From positions 1 to 41,870 of the forward strand of contig DYDL01000003.1 of NCBI GenBank assembly GCA_020717925.1: a stretch of DNA of 41,870 bases, written 5' to 3'. Both the position numbers and the translations under genes were made by a program. Of the stretch, positions 24,922 through 31,177 are shown one piece after another. Each line of letters begins with the position of its first letter. Position 1 is the stretch's first letter. Below the pieces are notes generated by a model, which did not search any database, was not told the origin of the DNA, and was given only the letters and a program-made list of their open reading frames with translations. This stretch comes from Desulfocapsa sp. GTDB taxonomy: Bacteria > Desulfobacterota > Desulfobulbia > Desulfobulbales > CG2-30-60-27.

Positions 24922-25341
24922 TTACAGCACCATGACTATACAACGGGCAAATCCCTCAAGATCGTTGAGGGATTCCCGGATCACCTGATGGACCAGATGA
25001 TAGTCTATTTTCCAATACATATGCACAAGCAGATTCCGGCAGCGGGCGGCCTTTTGCAGATTGGTGGACAGTTCCGCCGGAATCACCCCGGCCGATTCCA
25101 GCAGGGCAAAACATTGGGCATACTCTTCCGGAACTTGGCGCAACTGCTTGGCGCAGACATGATAGCAAAGTTGCAGGGAGGCCTCGATGGCAACCTGCAA
25201 TCGGTAACATGCTATGTCCAACGTATCCTGATCGGCAAGAAAAGCCTGAAGCGGCAACGTCTCGATCAGCCGCAGCCGGGCCACCGAATCGCTTATTTCC
25301 TGGGCGCGGGTCCGCACCAATTCCTGATTAAGCACCGGCAA
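24922..25341 (-). CDS. hepT: HepT-like toxin (DUF86)
   Basis: 139 residues, all helical. The HEPN RNase motif RX4HXY is intact as Arg102-Asn-Leu-Leu-Val-His107-Met-Tyr109. HepT toxins act as RNases and are silenced by AMPylation of the motif tyrosine by the partner MntA. It overlaps the end of the nucleotidyltransferase gene by 14 bases, the normal order for this system. Confidence 0.9.
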   Translation of the reverse strand: MPVLNQELVRTRAQEISDSVARLRLIETLPLQAFLADQDTLDIACYRLQVAIEASLQLCYHVCAKQLRQVPEEYAQCFALLESAGVIPAELSTNLQKAARCRNLLVHMYWKIDYHLVHQVIRESLNDLEGFARCIVMVL

Positions 25342-25735
25342 AGGCCTCCTTGGTAGCCCTCAGCAGCAGGGGCTTGAGGTCCAGATACCGGCAGACGGTC
25401 TGCTCGAAGATACGCCCGTGGAGATCAGAATTCCTATCCACTAGGAGTTTGCCACGCAACACCTGAAACACAAACGAAACCGGCGCGTTGTTCAGAGCCC
25501 GCGCATCCACCGGACACCCAATCTGCCTACTCAAGTGATCCGACAGGTCAACGGCGAACATCTCCATGGCTAGGGGGGAAAGCCCCTCAAGATACACGCC
25601 GATGTCAATGTCATGGAACGGAATCTCGTCTAGAAACGAGCCGTGCAGATAGGCGAATTGAATCGCCTCCCGCTCTTGCAGCAGACGGCTGAGGGTGTCG
25701 ATGATCTCGTGCCGTTCCTGAGAGGAAGTCATCAT
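25328..25735 (-). CDS. mntA: MntA-like nucleotidyltransferase antitoxin
   Basis: 135 residues of the minimal nucleotidyltransferase fold. The active-site motif reads GSFLDEIPFHDID (Gly32, Ser33, Asp42, Asp44), i.e. GSX8DXD; the textbook MntA spacing is GSX10DXD, so the loop is two residues shorter, a variant seen in some partners of DUF86 proteins. It would AMPylate the HepT toxin encoded directly downstream. The gene lies 12 bases after the stop of the RAYT gene, closer than expected for unrelated genes. Confidence 0.87.
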   Translation of the reverse strand: MMTSSQERHEIIDTLSRLLQEREAIQFAYLHGSFLDEIPFHDIDIGVYLEGLSPLAMEMFAVDLSDHLSRQIGCPVDARALNNAPVSFVFQVLRGKLLVDRNSDLHGRIFEQTVCRYLDLKPLLLRATKEAFAGA

Positions 25736-25747
25736 AGGGGGCTTTGT

Positions 25748-26731
25748 TTACTGAGTGAGTTCAATGGCGCGTTCCAGTTTCTTCGCCAATCTTGGCTGTT
25801 CCATGAGTATGCCTGCCCCGCGCCGTGCCGCCCGGCTCACTGCCGCCCGGCCGAGGCGAAGCATCCCGCCCGCCGACGCACCGCCATACCCCAGCAACCA
25901 GATCGCGGCATGACAGAAAACCGCGCGCGCTTCCGAGACCGCGTTTTGCCTGCCTCGCAAGCCAAGCTCCTCGGGGCGCAAACCAAATAGCCCGGCAATC
26001 CGCGTGAGCAACTCCGGCAAAGGAAGCTTTCGATCGATTTGGGCGGCCAGGCCCTTTTTCCGGCTCAGTTGCTCAAGAAAATTTTCGCCGCCCAGCACTC
26101 GCCTGTCAACAATTTTCTCGAAAAATTCCTCCGCATCCCGAGGGGCACGTCCAACCAGTTCAGGACGCCGCCCCTCGGCAATACCGTCCGCCACATAGCT
26201 CAGGTAATTTACGCGGGCCGTGGCAGGACGCTTGCCAAAATGTTGAAGAATCTCGCTCACCGCTTGACCTGGCAAGGGGTCGTGGCCCACAAGCCCGGCA
26301 TGGCCGCACCAGGGATAAAGGCCGAGGGCATCCAAATCTGGCACTACCCCGGCGCGCAAGGGGTTCAGGTGAATGTAGCGCACCAGTTCCAGAAGGTAAG
26401 TTTCTTCATCACAGACAATGGACTTGTAGCGATTCTGAAACAGATGTCCAACGCGCTGATGGCGGCGGTTGAAGTTGACCGCGTACCGGGTGAGCAGTCG
26501 GCGCATGAATTGGCTGAGTGTTGCCTCGCAAGGCTGGACCAGCAGGTGAAAGTGGTTTGGGAGCAAGGCCCAGGCATAGCAAACGGTATTAGTCTCTTCA
26601 AGGGCTCTGGCTAGATATTGGCCAAAAAGCGCGTAGTCTTTCTTGCCAAGGAAAATCTTACGCTTTTCAATACCGCGCACCATAACGTGCTGCATGAGAC
26701 CAGGCATATCGAGGCGGGCTTTGCGTGGCAT
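25748..26731 (-). CDS. REP-associated tyrosine transposase (RAYT, Y1 family)
   Basis: 327 residues. The N-terminal ~130 residues are a Y1 transposase domain: HUH motif NHFHLLVQP (His60, His62), nucleophile Tyr102 in the NRYKSIV motif, and YIHLNPLRAG after it. The C-terminal ~100 residues resemble the helix-turn-helix of DnaA-type tails found on many RAYTs. These enzymes nick single-stranded DNA at short palindromes and are often single-copy, domesticated genes. Its leader contains GGGGACGTTGCTTACTGATT. It stands between the two pilH-like genes, next to mntA. Confidence 0.9.
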   Translation of the reverse strand: MPRKARLDMPGLMQHVMVRGIEKRKIFLGKKDYALFGQYLARALEETNTVCYAWALLPNHFHLLVQPCEATLSQFMRRLLTRYAVNFNRRHQRVGHLFQNRYKSIVCDEETYLLELVRYIHLNPLRAGVVPDLDALGLYPWCGHAGLVGHDPLPGQAVSEILQHFGKRPATARVNYLSYVADGIAEGRRPELVGRAPRDAEEFFEKIVDRRVLGGENFLEQLSRKKGLAAQIDRKLPLPELLTRIAGLFGLRPEELGLRGRQNAVSEARAVFCHAAIWLLGYGGASAGGMLRLGRAAVSRAARRGAGILMEQPRLAKKLERAIELTQ

Positions 26732-26800
26732 GTGAATAATTTAGCGAAAATGATCGGTAAAGTCAAAGTAAATCAGTAAGCAACGTCCCCGTGGTGTCCC

Positions 26801-27316
26801 ACGGCCGATGGGATCCAGACCGCTCATGGGTTCGTCAAGAATTAGCAACTCCGGATCATGAAGCAGGGCTATGGCGAAGTTGGCGCGTTGCTGCATCCCT
26901 TTGGAGTAATCGCGCAGGGGGCGTTTCCTGGCCTCCCAGAGCCGCAGGCGGGTAAGCCAAACTTCCCCCTTTTCCCGGATATCCGGCACAGACATCTGGC
27001 AGGTGCTGCCAGTGAATCGCAGCATATCGAGCACGGTAAGGTTCGAGGGGAAATTGGCGGTTTCCGGCAGATAGCCGATTTGACGGCGTATGGCTGACCG
27101 GGCTGGGGTTTGCCCAAAGATGACGATAGAGCCTGCATCGGGGCGGATAAAATCCATGAGCAGCTTGATGGCTGTGCTCTTGCCCGCGCCATTGGCGCCG
27201 ATGAGGCCAAGGGTCTGCCCTTTGTCCAGGGAGAAGGAGACGTCGTGCAGAGCGGCAGGGGCGGCGAGAAAGAGTTCCTTGGTGTATCTCTTGCAGACGT
27301 TGTCAAACTGAATCAT
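26801..27316 (-). pseudogene. Truncated PilH-like ABC ATPase
   Basis: The first 172 codons match the intact ATPase at 24123-24869, including Walker A (GANGAGKST), the signature (YSKGMQQRANFA) and Walker B (LLILDEPMSGLDPIGR). Similarity stops exactly at LDPIGR. The frame then runs about 20 codons through the terminal sequence of the RAYT-linked segment and stops at 26741. The switch histidine and C-terminal helices are missing, so the product should be inactive as an ATPase. It is the first gene after pilA and its terminator, i.e. where the functional pilH would be expected. Confidence 0.85.
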
Positions 27317-27340
27317 GGCATAACTTTAATGGATTATCGT

Positions 27341-27387
27341 ACAAAAGAAAAGAGAAGAGGCGCCCTCTTACAGAAAGGCACCTCTTC
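27341..27387 (-). terminator. Rho-independent terminator of pilA
   Basis: Read on the minus strand, an 11-base stem (GAAGAGGTGCC / GGCGCCTCTTC, one G-T type mismatch) with a 12-base loop is followed by TCTTTTCTTTTGT. It starts 28 bases after the pilA stop codon. It would separate highly expressed pilA from the ATPase genes behind it. Confidence 0.85.
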
Positions 27388-27414
27388 GATCATCTTGCAG
27401 GATACAATGTAGAA

Positions 27415-28014
27415 TTATTTTACGACCCAAGCGGCAACAGCGCCGATATCGTCGGCGGCCGGGGAGTTAGCTGCCACAGAACCATTGAAGGCAACGATAG
27501 TCAGGGCGGTGGCCGTTGCAACGAGAGTCGGGTGCTGGTATATATTGGTAGTTTCTGCTTCGGTGGCGAATGTAGTGTTGCCATTCAGATGCTTTGCTGC
27601 GGCTTGATACGTCGTGGCGGGGGTAGCCGCAGCCGGTGCCAATGGAGCGCGGACAAAGAGAGTAACACCATTGCTAACGGAAACCACGGTCCCCCTATTA
27701 TTAGCATCTGCATCCACTGTGCCGAGACCATCACCGGCACTATTTCCGCCTGAGACTTCGACACCCACGGTGGGTGCAGCGGGAACGAAAGCTCCAGCGT
27801 TGGACTGAGATGTGCCGAAACGCTGCCAGTCGGCAACCAGCGCCGCTTGCGCGGTAACAGCATTCTTCAAATCGCTTAAAGACGCACTGTTGAAGCCACG
27901 AATCCGATACGCCGCAAACTGCGGAATGGCGATAGCCGCCAAAATACCGATGATCGCCACAACGATCATCAACTCAACCAGGGTAAAACCTTTTTCTTGC
28001 CGGTAAATCTTCAT
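27415..28014 (-). CDS. pilA: Type IV major pilin PilA
   Basis: 199 residues from the ATG at 28014, preceded by GGGAGGAAG. The class III prepilin leader is short, MKIYRQEKG, cleaved before Phe10; FTLVELMIVVAIIGILAAIA follows, with Glu at +5 of the mature protein, as required for pilin assembly and PilD cleavage/methylation. The C-terminal globular part is about 140 residues, Ala/Gly/Thr-rich and without a cysteine pair, so this is a full-length pilin and not a short Geobacter-type conductive pilin. It stands alone between a terminator and a sigma-54-type promoter. The divergent minor-pilin operon starts 505 bases away. Confidence 0.93.
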   Translation of the reverse strand: MKIYRQEKGFTLVELMIVVAIIGILAAIAIPQFAAYRIRGFNSASLSDLKNAVTAQAALVADWQRFGTSQSNAGAFVPAAPTVGVEVSGGNSAGDGLGTVDADANNRGTVVSVSNGVTLFVRAPLAPAAATPATTYQAAAKHLNGNTTFATEAETTNIYQHPTLVATATALTIVAFNGSVAANSPAADDIGAVAAWVVK

Positions 28015-28120
28015 AATGTCTTCCTCCCTACCCTTAAATCTTGCTTGGGCAACATGCCCGCGAACCCCGTCCCCCAATTTGGTTCCATGGTATTTACAAA
28101 ATCGGTTTGGCATGTGCTTC

Positions 28121-28136
28121 TACAAATTCCGTGCCA
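28121..28136 (-). promoter_or_regulatory. Sigma-54 promoter of pilA
   Basis: On the minus strand TGGCACGGAATTTGTA matches the consensus TGGCACG-N4-TTGCW except for one base (TTGTA instead of TTGCA). It begins about 120 bases upstream of the pilA start. Sigma-54 control of pilA by PilS/PilR is established in several pilated bacteria. Confidence 0.75.
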
Positions 28137-28246
28137 AACAGCATTCGATTTCGGAAAAATTTTCCCATTCCCTTGACTGGCAAGGAATTACTGGAACCCT
28201 TTTTCCCTGCCGATGTTGACCTCGCCCGTGCTTGGTCAAGCATTTC

Positions 28247-28282
28247 TGACAAATTTTGTCACTTATCTGACAAAATTTGTCA
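28247..28282. promoter_or_regulatory. Paired TGACA-N5-TGTCA dyads, putative enhancer-protein sites
   Basis: TGACAAATTTTGTCA (28247-28261) and TGACAAAATTTGTCA (28268-28282) are exact reverse complements of each other, and each is itself a 5-5-5 dyad. Their centres are 21 bases apart, two turns of the helix. They lie about 110 bases upstream of the pilA sigma-54 promoter, the right range for an NtrC-type activator such as PilR, and about 30 bases upstream of the candidate promoter of the divergent operon. The rest of 28015-28519 is AT-rich and holds no gene. Confidence 0.65.
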
Positions 28283-28312
28283 GTCGGGCATGCGCGATAA
28301 AAAATATGCTGG

Positions 28313-28328
28313 TGGCAAAAAATATGCT
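28313..28328 (+). promoter_or_regulatory. Possible sigma-54 promoter of minor-pilin cluster 1
   Basis: TGGCAAAAAATATGCT has the required GG-N10-GC spacing and keeps TGGCA and TGCT, but differs from consensus at three inner positions. It would give a leader of about 180 bases before the GspH/FimT gene. A weaker match than the other two pilus promoters. Confidence 0.45.
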
Positions 28329-28519
28329 TGTAAAAATATTTTTAATCGGTTAGGTAAAATCGAAAGTTGTATAACTTTCAAAGGGAGTTTAGTTTGTCAT
28401 TAGTGCTGTAAACATAAGAAAATGAGGTATAAAGCATAACTTATTAGATAACTATAATTGAAATCGTAAAAATTTTAGAGTGTTAGAAATTGATAGCGAT
28501 TATTTGGAGAAAATGACTC

Positions 28520-29032
28520 ATGAAAATCAACAACAATGGTTTTACCTTGTCCGAGCTAATGATGGCGCTTGCCATCCTTGGCATCTTGACGGCGACAGCC
28601 GCGCCTTCCATTGCCAAAAGCATTCCTCATTATCGTCTGCGCGGGGCTGCGCGGGATCTGATGTGCCAATTCCACCAGGCAAAGGCGGTGGCGGCCCGCA
28701 CCGGAGAAAACGTGGCCATTGTCTTCTCGCCTGATCCAGTAAACCGGTACGAGATTTTTCTGGATAATGGCGATGGCCCTGGCGGCGAGGCAGGGGATCG
28801 CATCCGCAACGGCAGCGAGCTGGTTGTGGCCACGGTCGGGATGCCCCAAGGGATTGTCATCCATGAGACAAAGTTTGGCGGCGTCGATGGCTTGAGCACC
28901 GGGTACGGCCCGCGTGGCCTGCCGTTGACCTTGGGCCATGCCGGACTGCGGATTGAGGGGGGCGATGCCATGGCCCTGCGGCTGGTATTGTCCATTGCCG
29001 GCCGGCTGCGGCTGGAGGCGGGGGAAGGGTAA
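28520..29032 (+). CDS. fimT: GspH/FimT-type minor pilin, cluster 1
   Basis: 170 residues. Prepilin leader MKINNNG, cleavage before Phe8, then FTLSELMMALAILGILTATA with Glu at +5. The GspH/FimT domain features follow: YRLRGAARDLMCQFHQAKAVAARTGE, an NRYEIFLDNG strand and a C-terminal glycine-rich GYGPRGLPLT segment like the FxxxG-type ending of FimT. FimT-family minor pilins prime pilus assembly, and some bind DNA. First gene of the first minor-pilin operon; PilW follows after a 90-base gap filled by a repeat. Confidence 0.88.
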   Translation: MKINNNGFTLSELMMALAILGILTATAAPSIAKSIPHYRLRGAARDLMCQFHQAKAVAARTGENVAIVFSPDPVNRYEIFLDNGDGPGGEAGDRIRNGSELVVATVGMPQGIVIHETKFGGVDGLSTGYGPRGLPLTLGHAGLRIEGGDAMALRLVLSIAGRLRLEAGEG

Positions 29033-29034
29033 GC

Positions 29035-29113
29035 AGGTTGTTTAGACTGTAGTCTGTTGGGGGGTTAGGCTGTTTCTCGCCTAAAAGACTAAACACCTTC
29101 AGACTATCTACCT
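29035..29113 (+). repeat. Inverted CTGTAG-type heptamer repeat between fimT and pilW
   Basis: The 79-base unit starts AGGTTGTTTAGACTGTAGTC and ends AGACTATCTACCT; the ends are inverted relatives, so the RNA could fold into a long hairpin. Units of seven bases (TTTAGAC, TGTAGTC) are visible. It fills the whole gap between fimT and pilW. A related 67-base unit lies at 30450-30516. Confidence 0.65.
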
Positions 29114-29122
29114 AAAATTAAA

Positions 29123-30052
29123 ATGAACCAACCGCCTCAGCATAAAACCACCGGCTTCACCCTGGTGGAGTTGATGATCGCCTTGGTGGTGGCCAGTCTG
29201 GTCCTGGGTGCGGTCTACTCTTCCTTGCAGTCCCAACACGCCAGCTACCTGGCCCAGGATCAGGTGGTGGAGATGCAGCAGAATCTGCGCGCCGCCATGA
29301 ACGTCATGGCCCGCGAGATCCGCATGGCCGGCTACGATCCTACCCTGCGGGCGTGGCGGGAGCCGACCCCGGCCTCGGTGCTTGCGGCCACCGCCAGCCA
29401 GCTCCAGATCTCCATGGACAGCAATGAAAACGGCGTGGTGGTGGACCCCGACCCCAAGCCGCCCAACACCGAGACTAATGAAGTAGTGGCCTTTGGTTTT
29501 GGCTCCGACATTGATGTGAAGCCGGCCGATGGCATTGCCGACGGTGGGGTCGCCAACCTGGGCCGCAAAACTGGCATTGGCGGCGGCTTTCAGCCCATTG
29601 CCGAAAATATCCATGCCGTGGGCCTGGCCTATGCCTTTGACGCCGACGGCAACGGCTTCCTGGACTTTAACGACCTGAACGGCAACACCATACAGGACCA
29701 GGGCGAGACCACGATCTGGGCGGTTGACACCGATAGTGACGGCGATTGGGAGGATCTGGACAGCAACGGCGACGGCTTCATTAACAGCGACGACCTGCCC
29801 GCGGTCGACCAGGACAGCAAGCTGGCAGTCAAGGCCATTGCGGGAAATCATACCGGCATTGCCATGCACCCGGAAGATGTACGCGCCGTCCGCATCTGGC
29901 TGCTGGCCCGAGCCCGCCAGCCGGACTCGCGCTATAACAACACCAGAACCTACGTGGTGGGTCGGCAGGTGGTGACGGTCAATGACAACTTCCGGCGGCA
30001 ATTGCTGGAGACGGTGGTGGACTGCCGGAACATGGGGCTGGTGCGGCAATGA
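29123..30052 (+). CDS. pilW: PilW-family minor pilin, cluster 1
   Basis: 309 residues. Leader MNQPPQHKTTG, then FTLVELMIALVVASLVLGA with Glu at +5. The domain continues as usual for PilW (QHASYLAQDQVVEMQQNLRA, MNVMAREIRMAGYDP). Unusually, residues about 170-240 hold a run of acidic loops of the DxDxNG/DxNGDG type (DADGNGFLD, DSDGDWEDLDSNGDG) that look like calcium-binding EF-hand or dockerin loops. The C-terminus ends in RRQLLETVVDCRNMGL, the normal PilW end. Overlaps pilV by four bases. Confidence 0.88.
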   Translation: MNQPPQHKTTGFTLVELMIALVVASLVLGAVYSSLQSQHASYLAQDQVVEMQQNLRAAMNVMAREIRMAGYDPTLRAWREPTPASVLAATASQLQISMDSNENGVVVDPDPKPPNTETNEVVAFGFGSDIDVKPADGIADGGVANLGRKTGIGGGFQPIAENIHAVGLAYAFDADGNGFLDFNDLNGNTIQDQGETTIWAVDTDSDGDWEDLDSNGDGFINSDDLPAVDQDSKLAVKAIAGNHTGIAMHPEDVRAVRIWLLARARQPDSRYNNTRTYVVGRQVVTVNDNFRRQLLETVVDCRNMGLVRQ

Positions 30053-30441
30053 GAGCGAGCAACGCGGCGGGTTTTACCCTGATGGAGGTGCTGATGGCAA
30101 TCACCCTGTTTGCCATCGGCATCATGGCCGCCGCCGGTATGCAGGTGGCCGCCATCCGGACTAATGCCACGGCCCGGATGATCAGCGAGGCCACCGTGCT
30201 TGCGTCTCGCCAGACAGAGATGCTGCTGGATCGCCCCTATCCGCATGCTGACCTGCGCCAGGTGCCGCCAGGCCAGCCCCTACCCGAGGTGGAGCAGGGC
30301 AACAGCAAGGCGTCCTGGAAGGTGCGGGATAATTTCCCGGAAATTGATACCAAGACCGTGACCCTCACGGTGACCGGCATGGAGCGGGGCCTTGAGAAAA
30401 CCGTGGTGCTTGACCGGGTCATCGCGCTGGGGGCGCGGTAG
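30049..30441 (+). CDS. pilV: PilV-family minor pilin, cluster 1
   Basis: 130 residues. Leader MRASNAAG, cleavage before Phe9, FTLMEVLMAITLFAIGIMAA with Glu at +5. The rest (ATARMISEATVLASRQTEML, DRPYPHADL and a short beta region) matches PilV, which bridges the other minor pilins. Its start overlaps the pilW stop (ATGA), indicating coupled translation. Confidence 0.88.
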   Translation: MRASNAAGFTLMEVLMAITLFAIGIMAAAGMQVAAIRTNATARMISEATVLASRQTEMLLDRPYPHADLRQVPPGQPLPEVEQGNSKASWKVRDNFPEIDTKTVTLTVTGMERGLEKTVVLDRVIALGAR

Positions 30442-30449
30442 AACCGCGC

Positions 30450-30516
30450 AGGTTGTTTAGACTGTAGTCTGTTAGGGGTTTAGCTAATAGACTAAAAACC
30501 TACAGACTATTCACCT
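30450..30516 (+). repeat. Inverted CTGTAG-type heptamer repeat between pilV and pilX
   Basis: 67 bases starting AGGTTGTTTAGACTGTAGTC, identical to the start of the unit at 29035, and ending AGACTATTCACCT. A further stretch of the same family (CTACAGCCTAAACCCCTACA, ending CTATCCACCT) lies at 30581-30612 inside the pilX coding sequence and matches the left end of the element at 20766. Confidence 0.65.
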
Positions 30517-30550
30517 ACGCTGCGCAGCTAGGCTGCGCCGGAGATCTGCC

Positions 30551-31174
30551 ATGGATATTCTACACTATCGACCTGAACCGCTACAGCCTAAACCCCTACA
30601 GCCTATCCACCTGCCCTGTTCCCGGCCGCGCCGGGAGCAGGGCTTTGTCCTGCTCACCGTCCTCCTGGTGATGCTGCTGGTTGTCGTGGTCGGGGTTATG
30701 GCCACCAGTACCAGTACGGTGGAGTTGCAGGTGGCCGCCATGGATAAGTTTCATGAGCAGGCCTTGGTCGCCGGCGACTCGGGCGTTTACGTGGCGCCCA
30801 AGGTGATCGGTCGGGCCCTGGCGGAACTGGGGGTGCCGGATAACCCGAATTTCACCACCATTGCCCCCTGGTTCTATGATGAAATCATGGGGGTGGCTGA
30901 CCCGCCCGAGCCTGATACGACTCCGGAGAGTGCCCTCGCCTTCAGCCTGGGCGGCGACACCAAAATTGATATTAACATCCAGCGGCTGGGTCAGGAAAAC
31001 ATGACCGGCGGCGGATCGGAATTCGGCGCCGGCGTCGCGGGCATGGGGGCAGGCGGCCCCACCGGGGTACAGATTCTTTATTCCATTGATGCCCTGGGCA
31101 CCGGCTTGCGGAAGACCTCGTCCAATATCGTGGCCGTCTACCGGCTGATTCCAGGCACCGCCGGGGGGCTGTAA
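30551..31174 (+). CDS. pilX: PilX-family minor pilin, cluster 1
   Basis: 207 residues. The leader is unusually long (31 residues) and contains PEPLQPKPLQPIHLP, which is the translation of a heptamer repeat in the DNA. Cleavage should occur before Phe32 (EQG/FVLLTVLLV). As in other PilX proteins, the +5 Glu is absent (Thr here). The stretch GVMATSTSTVELQVAAMDKF matches the PilX_N region. No other ATG lies between 30551 and the cleavage site. It ends three bases before pilY1. Confidence 0.83.
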   Translation: MDILHYRPEPLQPKPLQPIHLPCSRPRREQGFVLLTVLLVMLLVVVVGVMATSTSTVELQVAAMDKFHEQALVAGDSGVYVAPKVIGRALAELGVPDNPNFTTIAPWFYDEIMGVADPPEPDTTPESALAFSLGGDTKIDINIQRLGQENMTGGGSEFGAGVAGMGAGGPTGVQILYSIDALGTGLRKTSSNIVAVYRLIPGTAGGL

Positions 31175-31177
31175 ATC

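Larger units (their letters stand above)
24870..26790. mobile_element. Putative RAYT-linked composite insert carrying mntA-hepT
   Basis: GGGGACGTTGTTTAC at 24870-24884 on the plus strand and GGGGACGTTGCTTAC at 26790-26776 on the minus strand form inverted ends around the mntA-hepT pair and the RAYT gene. A third, partial copy (GGGGGCTTTGTTTACTGAGTG) at about 25737-25757 separates mntA from the RAYT stop and lies in direct orientation to the left end. The left end touches the start codon of the intact pilH-like gene; the right end cuts the paralogue. Such GGGGACGTTG leaders are remembered from other RAYT genes, but the unit as a whole is inferred from this sequence. Confidence 0.5.

Noticed and set aside
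27415-28014. Short conductive pilin of the Geobacter type
   Set aside because: The protein is 199 residues with a large globular domain and few aromatic residues in the helix region, unlike short e-pilins.
20766-30612. CRISPR array made by the repeated CTGTAG units
   Set aside because: Copies are few, far apart, different in length, with no regular spacers and no cas genes.
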